Of a stretch of 24,213 nucleotides of DNA, positions 7,900-15,307 are shown piece by piece (the first letter of the stretch is position 1; each line of letters opens with the position of its first letter). This stretch comes from an uncultured Prevotella sp. (lineage in GTDB: Bacteria; Bacteroidota; Bacteroidia; Bacteroidales; Bacteroidaceae). The notes under the pieces are model-generated. The model saw only the letters and a program-made list of their open reading frames with translations. It searched no databases and was not told where the DNA came from. The translations under genes and the position numbers were made by a program. The stretch covers positions 1 to 24,213 of the forward strand of contig UQCW01000044.1 in assembly GCA_900539625.1 (NCBI GenBank). The letters run 5' to 3'.

Positions 7900-9396
7900 A
7901 TGTCATCATTCAATCTCAAAAGAACACTCCCCCTGCTCTTCGCCGCCGCCCTCGCCACTGGCGCATCCGCACAGGTGGAACTGCCGAAGTGTGAAACCGC
8001 TCGCGTCTATGGCGACACGGCGCGTCTCTCCGTCATGAAGTATGTCGGCACAATGGAAGAGGCGCAGGCCCTTTCTAAGAAAACAAAGAAACCCATCTTC
8101 TTCAATTGCTACGTCTCTTGGGCCACCACCTGTGTAGCCATGGACCAGTATGTGTTCAGCAACCAGGCGTTTGCCAAGACGATGGATAAGAAATTCGTTA
8201 ACCTCATCGTTGACATGCGCAGCAAAGAAGGCCGCGAACTGGCTAAGAAATATGGCGTGCGCAGCTATGCCTACTATCTCGTGCTCGACGCTCAGGGCAA
8301 CGTGCTCCAGCGCATCCAGGGTGGCAGCAAGCTCCCCGATTTTCTCCAGAACCTGGAACTCGCACTCAGCCCGAAGACTTCGCTCGCTGGCACGGAGGCT
8401 AAATACAAAAGCGGAAAATATTCGCGACAGGAGCTCTTCAACTATCTCAACGCCCTGCGCGTGGCAGGACTTGATTCCACATGGCGCGCCGTCGCTCCGG
8501 AATACATGAAGGGGATGACGTGGGCCGACTATGCGAAGAAGGGCAACTGGATGTTCACGAGCGTCTATCGCAACCGCAATAATGAGTTCTATCCTTATTT
8601 CCTCAACAACAAGCAGGCATTTCTCGCTAACAACGAGTTGTTGCAGGTCAACAACAAATTCGAGTCGATGCTCACGCCGGCGCTCCTCAGCTATGCCTGT
8701 GGCGACGTGGCCTACGACAAGGCCGACGTTGAAAGCTACCGACGCGACCTCCACACCTTCAATATGCCGGACTCTTGCGCCTGCCTCGTGCTCTGCGACA
8801 TCGCCGATTTGCGCGGACAGGGACGCATCGCCGACCTCATCAACTATATGAAGACCTCTGGCCGCTACCTCGACAAATATTACGGCATCCGCGCCAACAT
8901 CGAGCAGACGTTTAAATTCCCCAATGCCACGGCAGAGGAGAAAAAGGCGCTCCTCGCTTATTTGCAGGAAGCCGTTAAGCGCGAAGAAGGCACCAAGGTG
9001 GGCATGCGCCTGCGTAGCTTCGTCGAGTCGTTGGCCAATGCTGGCAAGGGCATTACGTTTGCAACAGGAACGGTTGCCGACATCCTTGCCAAGGCCAAGG
9101 CTGAGGGCAAAATGGTGTTCCTCGATTGCTACACCACTTGGTGCGGTCCTTGCCGCATGATGGCTAACACCATCTTCACCAAAAACGAAGTGGGAGAATA
9201 TTTCAATAAGCATTTCGTTTCCTACAAGCTCGACATGGAGCGCGGGGAAGGTCCAGCACTGGGCAAGAAATATGGCGTGAAGGCTTTCCCGACTATGCTC
9301 TTCATGGACGCTGAGGGCAACGTTCGTCACACCATCGTCGGCTCGAAGTCGGCCAACGAACTCATCGAGGAAGCCAAGACTGCCTTGAAAAAATGA
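7900..9396 (+). CDS. Exported protein with two thioredoxin-fold domains
   Basis: A 498-aa protein from ATG 7900, chosen because it opens a signal peptide ending ATGASAQ; the frame is open to 7855 but that part is hairpin sequence. It has a thioredoxin-like domain at each end. The C-terminal one carries an intact WCGPC (Trp414-Cys418) and a later FPT with the expected cis-Pro. The N-terminal one has WATTC (Trp74-Cys78): the first redox Cys is replaced by Ala, and its later region reads VRSYAYYLVLD with no cis-Pro. The middle (about 180-390) is a helical linker without recognisable motifs. It probably acts in the periplasm on disulfides or as a reductase; the N-terminal domain may bind rather than react. 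It ends at a strong shared terminator. Confidence 0.8.
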   Translation: MSSFNLKRTLPLLFAAALATGASAQVELPKCETARVYGDTARLSVMKYVGTMEEAQALSKKTKKPIFFNCYVSWATTCVAMDQYVFSNQAFAKTMDKKFVNLIVDMRSKEGRELAKKYGVRSYAYYLVLDAQGNVLQRIQGGSKLPDFLQNLELALSPKTSLAGTEAKYKSGKYSRQELFNYLNALRVAGLDSTWRAVAPEYMKGMTWADYAKKGNWMFTSVYRNRNNEFYPYFLNNKQAFLANNELLQVNNKFESMLTPALLSYACGDVAYDKADVESYRRDLHTFNMPDSCACLVLCDIADLRGQGRIADLINYMKTSGRYLDKYYGIRANIEQTFKFPNATAEEKKALLAYLQEAVKREEGTKVGMRLRSFVESLANAGKGITFATGTVADILAKAKAEGKMVFLDCYTTWCGPCRMMANTIFTKNEVGEYFNKHFVSYKLDMERGEGPALGKKYGVKAFPTMLFMDAEGNVRHTIVGSKSANELIEEAKTALKK

Positions 9397-9473
9397 TTTT
9401 CCGCAAGGACGGAAAGGGGTGGGCATACCGAAACAAACCTCGGATTCTCGCACTCTTCTGAAATTTCCTTGAA

Positions 9474-9524
9474 CAATAAAACAGGGCGCTCTGATAGAAA
9501 AAATCAGAGCGCCCTGTTTTATTG
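9474..9524. terminator. Bidirectional terminator between convergent genes
   Basis: A perfect 22-bp inverted repeat (9474-9495 with 9503-9524, loop of 7) built around ACAGGGCGCTCTGAT, with T-rich ends on both strands (TTTTATTG on +, the complementary arm on -). It lies between the + strand thioredoxin-like gene and the - strand HAD gene and would stop transcription from both sides. Confidence 0.9.
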
Positions 9525-9570
9525 TTTCAGAGAATGTAGCCCGTTTGCATTTGTACTTCAGCCCCTCTTC

Positions 9571-10356
9571 TCACTCTCCCATTTTGAAAAGTGGCGAGCT
9601 GGCCAAAGCCGTCATGGAGGGGTAGAGCAGGTCGGCCCCCGCGTCGAGCAGGACTTGGTTGTTGAGCGGGCCCGTGTTGACGGCAATGGTGAAGATGTTG
9701 GCGGCCACGCCAGCCTGTACACCCAGCGGTGCGTTTTCAACGACGATGGCCTCCCAGGGGTTCACGCCCGCCTTTTTCAGTCCCATCAGATAGGGCTCCG
9801 GATGGGGTTTCCCGTGATGTACGTCCTTGCTCGACACGACAAGCTCGGAATGGAAGAAGCCAGGATAGCCCGTTTCAAGGCGCTCGAGAAGCGATTTCTG
9901 TCCGCTGCCCGTCACGACAACGATGGTCAGACCGAGCGATTGAACCAGGCGAAGAACGTCTTCAGCGCCTTCCATCTTCGGTGCTTCGGGACAGGCGTTG
10001 AAGAGGCGGCATTTCTCCTTGTAGATCTGCTCGATTTCTTCGGGCGTCGCGTTGCGTTTCCAATAGCGCTGCGTGAGGATGTTGATGGTGGCGTTTCCCG
10101 TGCGCCCCTCATGCAGAAAGGCCTCCTCTGGCGACATGTCCAGGCCAAACTCCGTGCAGACCTGTGCCCATGAGCGGGCATGGTTGGGCATGGAATCGAA
10201 GAGCACGCCGTCCATGTCAAACAAGACGGCACGGGGACGGAAATCCGCAAATCCCGTGCGCTCCTTATAAGCGGCAACGGCTGCCGCTACAACCTTACGG
10301 GAGGATGCGGCGGCAGTCGTTGTTGAATGGTTTTCGTTTGTCATATCGCTTAGCAT
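9571..10356 (-). CDS. HAD-superfamily phosphatase/phosphomutase-like hydrolase
   Basis: Cytosolic HAD hydrolase of the beta-phosphoglucomutase/phosphatase-like subclass, 261 aa if ATG 10356 is used. Motif I is FDMDGVLFDS (nucleophile Asp47, general acid Asp49). A helical cap follows. Motif II is VVTGSGQKS, motif III Lys is in HHGKPHPEPYL, and motif IV is VVENAPLGVQAG. The substrate is not evident; sugar phosphates are usual for this subclass. The ATG at 10356 overlaps the last codons of pgi (ATG-C-TAA), and a second in-frame ATG at 10346-10344 lies just after the pgi stop, so translation is likely coupled to pgi either way. The first ~35 residues are low-complexity (Ser/Thr/Ala) and outside the HAD fold. 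It ends at the shared terminator at 9474-9524. Confidence 0.88.
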   Translation of the reverse strand: MLSDMTNENHSTTTAAASSRKVVAAAVAAYKERTGFADFRPRAVLFDMDGVLFDSMPNHARSWAQVCTEFGLDMSPEEAFLHEGRTGNATINILTQRYWKRNATPEEIEQIYKEKCRLFNACPEAPKMEGAEDVLRLVQSLGLTIVVVTGSGQKSLLERLETGYPGFFHSELVVSSKDVHHGKPHPEPYLMGLKKAGVNPWEAIVVENAPLGVQAGVAANIFTIAVNTGPLNNQVLLDAGADLLYPSMTALASSPLFKMGE

Positions 10357-11705
10357 GAGCCGAGACGTTCACGGATGGCTTTGCTCTCAGCCTCGTAGCC
10401 TGGTTTGTTGAGCAAGGCAAACATGTTTTTCTTGTAGGCTTCCACACCCGGCTGGTTGAAGGGGTTCACGCCAAGAACGAGACCGCTGATGCCGCAGGCG
10501 CGTTCAAAGAAATAGATGAGCTGTCCGAGATAGTAGGCGTTGAGCTCTGGCATGACGAGGCGCAGGTTGGGGACACCGCCATCAACGTGTGCCAACTGTG
10601 TGCCGAGTTCTGCCATCTTGTTGACCTCGTCCACGCGCTTGCCCTCAAGGAAGTTCAGGCCGTCGAGGTTCTCCTCGTCGTGTGGGAAATGGAGCGTGTG
10701 GGCCGGCTGTTCAACAGAAAGCACGGTCTCGAAGATGGTACGTTCGCCGTCCTGAATCCATTGGCCCATAGAGTGGAGGTCTGTCGTGAAGTCGACAGAG
10801 GCAGGGAAGATGCCCTTGCCGTCTTTGCCTTCGCTCTCACCGTAGAGCTGCTTCCACCATTCGCTCATGAAATGGAGCTTCGGCTGGAAGTTGGCCAAGA
10901 TTTCGATTTTCTTTCCGGCGCGGTGGATGGCGTTGCGAACGGCGGCATATTGGGCGGCGATGTTTTCCTCGAAGGGAACATCGGTGCCAGTGGCTTTTTC
11001 CATGTCGGCAGCACCCTTCACGAGTTGGTCGATGTCGAAGCCAGCGCAGGCGATGGGGAGCAGGCCGACGGGGGTGAGAACGCTGAAGCGTCCGCCCACG
11101 TTGTCGGGGATGATGAAGCTCTTGTAGCCTTCCTTGTTGGCGGTCAGACGGGCAGCACCCTTCTTGGCGTCGGTGATGGCAACGATGACCTTGCGGGCCA
11201 TTTCTTTGCCGCGCTGTTCTTCACATTGCTTCTTGAGCAGGCGGAAGGCCAGGGCCGTTTCAGTGGTGGTGCCGCTCTTTGAAATGTTGATGACGCCGAA
11301 TTTGCGCGTCTTCAGATATTCGCAGAGTTCAGAGAGATAGTCTTCGCCGATGTTGTTGCCTGCGAAAAGGATGACGGGGTTGCTGCCGTTGTTGGTCAGC
11401 CACTCGAAACTGTTGCCGAGGGCCTCAATCACAGCGCGGGCGCCCAAATAGCTGCCGCCGATGCCTGCCACAACGATCGTGTCGCAGTTTTCGCGGAGCG
11501 TCTGGGCCGTTGCCTTCAAGTCGGCCAAGTGTTCAGCGGAGATGCTACTTGGCAGATGGAGCCAACCCAAGAAATCGTTTCCGGCGCATGTGCCAGCTTC
11601 AAGGGCTTTCTGGGCTGATTCAACTTCGGGGCGCAATGCTTCAACGGCGCCTGCAGGCAGGAACTGGGCTGCCTTTTCTGATTCCAAACGGATATTGTTT
11701 GCCAT
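10350..11705 (-). CDS. pgi: Glucose-6-phosphate isomerase
   Basis: Interconverts glucose-6-phosphate and fructose-6-phosphate in glycolysis and gluconeogenesis. The 451-aa length fits the short bacterial form. Visible motifs include GIGGSYLG (81-88) and SKSGTTTET (142-150), which form the sugar-phosphate site. The PGI signature GGRFSVLTPVG is at 204-214, the catalytic Glu is in YGESEGK (Glu290), DLHSMGQ carries His311, and VNPFNQPGVEAYKK (413-426) is the C-terminal signature with the catalytic Lys. A consensus Bacteroidetes promoter lies 42-72 bases upstream (11747-11777). The HAD gene follows with overlap, so the two form an operon. All residues expected for activity are present. Confidence 0.97.
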   Translation of the reverse strand: MANNIRLESEKAAQFLPAGAVEALRPEVESAQKALEAGTCAGNDFLGWLHLPSSISAEHLADLKATAQTLRENCDTIVVAGIGGSYLGARAVIEALGNSFEWLTNNGSNPVILFAGNNIGEDYLSELCEYLKTRKFGVINISKSGTTTETALAFRLLKKQCEEQRGKEMARKVIVAITDAKKGAARLTANKEGYKSFIIPDNVGGRFSVLTPVGLLPIACAGFDIDQLVKGAADMEKATGTDVPFEENIAAQYAAVRNAIHRAGKKIEILANFQPKLHFMSEWWKQLYGESEGKDGKGIFPASVDFTTDLHSMGQWIQDGERTIFETVLSVEQPAHTLHFPHDEENLDGLNFLEGKRVDEVNKMAELGTQLAHVDGGVPNLRLVMPELNAYYLGQLIYFFERACGISGLVLGVNPFNQPGVEAYKKNMFALLNKPGYEAESKAIRERLGSC

Positions 11706-11746
11706 AATTTATACAGATGATTTTGTTTTGTTCTTGATTTTCTCGA

Positions 11747-11777
11747 CAAAGTTACGGCAAGGCGTGGAGAAGGCAAA
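11747..11777 (-). promoter_or_regulatory. Bacteroidetes-type promoter of pgi
   Basis: Read on the - strand: TTTG (11777-11774), a 19-base spacer, then TAACTTTG (11754-11747). This matches the known Bacteroidetes primary-sigma consensus TTTG / TAnnTTTG with normal spacing. It lies 42 bases before the pgi start codon. Confidence 0.8.
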
Positions 11778-11969
11778 ATATTTTCCTTTTTTTTACCGTT
11801 ACTTTATCCCATTGATGCCTCGTTTGACTGATTTGAGAGACAAAATGGGTCCTGCCGCTTCGCCGCCCGAGGGCGTATGATTGCTGGTGGCCAAAAAAGC
11901 CTGGCCGTCCTTGTCCGTTTCTCTGATTTAATTGCTACCTTTACACTGATTTTTTAAACGCCTATCATT

Positions 11970-12749
11970 ATGAACCAAATATCAGACACTTTCAACGGCT
12001 TGATGAAGGGAATTTCAGAACGCCGTTCCGTTCGCCGATACACTGACGCGCCTGTTGACGACCAGTTGCTGAACCGCTTGCTCGAGGTTGCGGGACACAC
12101 GCAGACTATGGGAAATTTGCAACTCTACAGCGTTGTTGTGACGCGCTCGGAAGAAAAGAAACGCCAGTTGGCTCCAGCTCATTTCAACCAGCCGATGGTG
12201 ACGCAGGCCCCTGTGGTGCTCACTTTCTGTGCCGACTATTGTCGAACGACGGCCTGGTGTGAGCAACGTAAAGCCACGCCGGGGTATGGCAATTTCCTTT
12301 CGTTTGTTAATGCGGCGACCGACGCACTGCTCTTTTGCCAGAATTTTTGCACCCTGGCCGAAGCAGCGGGGCTGGGCCTCTGCTTTCTCGGCACAACGAT
12401 TTACCAGCCTTTGCAAATCATCCGTGCGCTCCAGTTGCCGAAACTCGTCATGCCCGTTGCCACCATCACGTTGGGATGGCCCGATGAGACGCCTGCAACC
12501 AGCGACCGCCTGTCGCTGACGGCCATTGTGCATGAGGAGACCTACAAGGCGCCGACCGCAGAGAGCATTGACCGCGATTATGCCCTGAAGGAAAGTTTGC
12601 CAGAGAACAAGACCTTTGTGGAGGTCAACAAGAAGGAGACACTGGCACAGGTGTTTGCCGATGTGCGTTACACTAAAAAAGACTGCGAGGCCATGAGCGT
12701 GGAATTGCTCAAGGCTTTGAAACAACAGGGGTTTATGGGTGTTCTATAA
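11970..12749 (+). CDS. NfsA-like nitroreductase / NAD(P)H-flavin oxidoreductase
   Basis: FMN-dependent oxidoreductase of the nitroreductase superfamily, 259 aa, cytosolic. The N-terminal ERRSVRRYTDAPV (17-29) is the typical FMN-phosphate-binding opening. NLQLYSVVVT, APVVLTFCADY, the helix around ATDALLFCQNF, GLGLCFLGTTIY and VATITLGWPDE all match the NfsA/FRP-type layout, including the extended C-terminal part. The physiological substrate is not predictable. Divergent from pgi; a weak TACCTTTA box lies about 40 bases before the start. The gene end is altered: its last three residues (GVL) and its TAA lie within an inverted-repeat element beginning at 12737. Removing the element restores an ending GFID-stop, so the protein gained two residues net. 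Confidence 0.88.
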   Translation: MNQISDTFNGLMKGISERRSVRRYTDAPVDDQLLNRLLEVAGHTQTMGNLQLYSVVVTRSEEKKRQLAPAHFNQPMVTQAPVVLTFCADYCRTTAWCEQRKATPGYGNFLSFVNAATDALLFCQNFCTLAEAAGLGLCFLGTTIYQPLQIIRALQLPKLVMPVATITLGWPDETPATSDRLSLTAIVHEETYKAPTAESIDRDYALKESLPENKTFVEVNKKETLAQVFADVRYTKKDCEAMSVELLKALKQQGFMGVL

Positions 12750-12808
12750 ATTAGCCAAATTAATCCTAAATAAAGAATCTCCATTAAAACTAATTTATAG
12801 AACATCCC
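12737..12808. mobile_element. 72-bp MITE with 5-bp target duplication
   Basis: The left end GGGTGTTCTATAAATTAG (12737-12754) matches the reverse complement of the right end CTAATTTATAGAACATCCC (12790-12808) except for one extra base. TTTAT directly precedes it (12732-12736) and directly follows it (12809-12813), consistent with a 5-bp target-site duplication. The interior is about 35 A+T-rich bases with no coding capacity. The element interrupts the end of the nitroreductase gene and supplies its stop codon. Confidence 0.82.
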
Positions 12809-12827
12809 TTTATAGATTAGAGGAAAA

Positions 12828-15071
12828 ATGAAAAGCGAAATGAAGGGGGCGGACGTTTCAAGGAGACGTCGCGCCCTCAAGAAATGGTGGCCACGCTTAG
12901 TGGCCATTTTTTGCATCCTGTTTGTTTGGTGGCACGTGTTCCGCCCCGCCACCTTCAGACAGACGGCTTCTGCAACCTGCATGGTGGAGGCCCGTATGTG
13001 GTATGTGGCAGAAAACAGCGCTGGCGATTCCGTCTGCATCGCTGTGACAGACGGACACACCACAGACGCGGAAGGGCGCCTTTGCCATGTTGACACGGCA
13101 TGCGTCTCGGGCGTGTTTGTCTCAGGAAACGGGCGGTTGGTGGTTCCGGCGTCCGTTTTTCTCCAGGCAGCCGACAGTCTGTCCGCCGACTCCGTCCGCT
13201 CCCTTCTCTTGAAAGAAAAAGAGCGCCTTGGCGTGTTGGCTGGCGAGCAGAAAGAGGCCGTCAAAGAATTGGAATATTATGCCCGCACCCATTCCGTGGT
13301 CGACGACGGATACAACGATGTCATGCGTTACGGCAGTGGGGTGGAAGCCAGGCAGAAAGATGTCGACTCGTTGCGTTGCCTCATAGATTCCGTTTTGGCT
13401 GGGAAGCATTTGAGGGTGCATCTGCGCCACGAAACCTCTGTCGCGTTTGCCGAAGTGCGAGGATGGATTGCGCCAGGGAAAGCGGAAGTCAGGCGGCAAC
13501 GGATGGCGGCAACGTGCATCAGGAGAAACAAGCAACTGGCGTTGCTGCAAACGGCAAACGGGAGATTACCGCAAAATGCGTCGTTCGTCTCCTTATATAA
13601 TAAGGGGGAGGAAACGCGGTTTCGCGTGGGCTATATGAAGGGCAGGGCATTGCCCGACTTGCTGCCCGAAAACGTGGGCAAACAAATGCCGCAGGAGGTC
13701 ACCGAAGGCCTGTTGCAGATTGACAAACGTGGCGATGCCGTTGGTCTGACGGTTGGCGGACGCTCATGCCCGTGGCTGGCGGTGCGCAAATTCTGCTTGA
13801 ACGGCGGTGGGCTGGAATGGCTTTCCCGTGATGCCTGGATGGCCGTGTGCCAGATGTTGCTGCCTGTCAACGACCGTGTGCAAACCCTCCAAGACACCCT
13901 TTCCGAGTGGCCGCAAAACATCTGGCGGCGACAGACGGAAAACCGTTATTTCCAAGTCATTACCGATTCGACAGGTCTGTTTGCCGGACGGATGGCAGAA
14001 AGCCGCGCCTGTGGCGTTGGATTCAAACGCTATGCCGATGGCGGGGAATATTACGGAATTTTTGAGAAAGGCATGCGCCAGGGAGTTGGCACCTACACCG
14101 ACACCTTGCAACGCGTCTATACCGGAGTGTGGACAGCCGACACCTTGCCGCAGGGCCAACTGCAAGACGGTGCCGCGCGATATTCCGGCATGTTTAATGC
14201 CAAATTGCAGCGCCACGGAGCGGGCATCTGCCACATTGCCGGAGAGAGCTACTATTGCGGGCAATGGGACAGCAACCGCCGGCAGGGTTTCGGCTTTGCC
14301 GTGGGCGAGCGCCACATGGTGAGGGCTGGCATTTGGAAGAAAAACAATTTCCGAGGCGAGCAGATGGTCTATACCTCCGACCGCGTTTACGGCATCGACA
14401 TCTCGCGCTATCAGCATGAAATCGGACGAAAACGCTATGGCATCAACTGGAAGCGCCTGCGCATCACGCGCCTCGGCGTGGCCAATACGGCCCGCATCCG
14501 TGGCGAGCAGAACTATCCCGTCACCTTCGTTTACGTGAAGGCCACTGAAGGCACCACTTCGTTCAACCGTTATTATGCTGCCGACATCGCCGCTGCACGC
14601 CGCCGCGGATTGCGCGTCGGGGCCTATCATTTCTTCTCGACACGCACCCCCGGAGCGGCCCAGGCTCGCCATTTCATCAAAACGGCTCGACTGAAACGGG
14701 GAGACCTACCCCCCGTGCTCGACGTGGAACCCTCCGACAGGCAGATAGAGGCTATGGGCGGCCGTCGTGCCCTCTTCCGCGAAATGGCAGCCTGGCTGAA
14801 AGTCGTACAGGCCCATTGCGGCACAATGCCCATCCTATATATCAGCCAGACCTTCGTCAACAAATACATGGTTGACGCCCCCGCCGCCCTCCTGCGTTAC
14901 CAAGTGTGGATTGCACGCTATGGTGAATACAAACCTTACGTACACCTCCTCCTCTGGCAACTCTCGCCCTACGGACGCGTGGCCGGAATACAGGGAGAAG
15001 TTGACATCAACGTCTTCAATGGCTCCCGCAAGCAATTCCAACGCTTCGTAGCGGCAAATGGTGTGCGCTGA
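12828..15071 (+). CDS. Membrane-anchored MORN-repeat GH25 lysozyme-like protein
   Basis: A 747-aa protein that would be anchored in the inner membrane by one segment at about 21-38, after a basic N-terminus (SRRRRALKKW), with the rest in the periplasm. Residues about 90-320 are unassigned but hold two strings reminiscent of trypsin-like proteases: SGVFVSGNGRLVVPASVF (94-111) and QLALLQT (236-242). Residues about 402-518 carry four or five MORN-like repeats (YYGIFEKGMRQGVGTY, YTGVW, YSGMF, YCGQWDSNRRQGFGF). Residues about 520-740 form a GH25 domain: YGIDISRYQ (Asp524), FVYVKATEGTT, GAYHFFS, LDVEPS (Asp632, Glu634 as the catalytic pair) and a closing GEVDINVFNG. GH25 enzymes cleave the MurNAc-GlcNAc bond of peptidoglycan. 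The MITE at 12737 lies between this gene and the nitroreductase. Confidence 0.87.
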   Translation: MKSEMKGADVSRRRRALKKWWPRLVAIFCILFVWWHVFRPATFRQTASATCMVEARMWYVAENSAGDSVCIAVTDGHTTDAEGRLCHVDTACVSGVFVSGNGRLVVPASVFLQAADSLSADSVRSLLLKEKERLGVLAGEQKEAVKELEYYARTHSVVDDGYNDVMRYGSGVEARQKDVDSLRCLIDSVLAGKHLRVHLRHETSVAFAEVRGWIAPGKAEVRRQRMAATCIRRNKQLALLQTANGRLPQNASFVSLYNKGEETRFRVGYMKGRALPDLLPENVGKQMPQEVTEGLLQIDKRGDAVGLTVGGRSCPWLAVRKFCLNGGGLEWLSRDAWMAVCQMLLPVNDRVQTLQDTLSEWPQNIWRRQTENRYFQVITDSTGLFAGRMAESRACGVGFKRYADGGEYYGIFEKGMRQGVGTYTDTLQRVYTGVWTADTLPQGQLQDGAARYSGMFNAKLQRHGAGICHIAGESYYCGQWDSNRRQGFGFAVGERHMVRAGIWKKNNFRGEQMVYTSDRVYGIDISRYQHEIGRKRYGINWKRLRITRLGVANTARIRGEQNYPVTFVYVKATEGTTSFNRYYAADIAAARRRGLRVGAYHFFSTRTPGAAQARHFIKTARLKRGDLPPVLDVEPSDRQIEAMGGRRALFREMAAWLKVVQAHCGTMPILYISQTFVNKYMVDAPAALLRYQVWIARYGEYKPYVHLLLWQLSPYGRVAGIQGEVDINVFNGSRKQFQRFVAANGVR

Positions 15072-15307
15072 AATCTGCGGCGCGGCGGGCAAAGGCAAGG
15101 ACAGCGCCGCCATTTGCGGCAAAAAACAAAAAGGCGGCCAAATTTCTTGCAAATAAAAGCCATATTTCAAGGTTTGTTCGTATTTTTGTAGGTGAAAGGG
15201 CGGCGTTTGGCAACTGTATTTGCAACCAGCGCCATATAATACAGAATATATGCGCCCTCCGCTCCACACAAGCAGACAAAATTAACACAATAAAATAACG
15301 ACATACC

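Noticed and set aside
7906..9453. 515-codon open frame on the - strand opposite the thioredoxin-fold gene
   Set aside because: It is the antisense shadow of a well-supported gene; the product is His/Glu/Val-rich without domains. The same applies to the - strand frame at 4851-6032 and the + strand frame at 10587-11282.
15077..15110. GCGGCGC / GCGCCGC stem after the GH25 gene as a terminator
   Set aside because: The loop is 20 bases and an A-run, not a T-run, follows on the + strand; the evidence is too weak.
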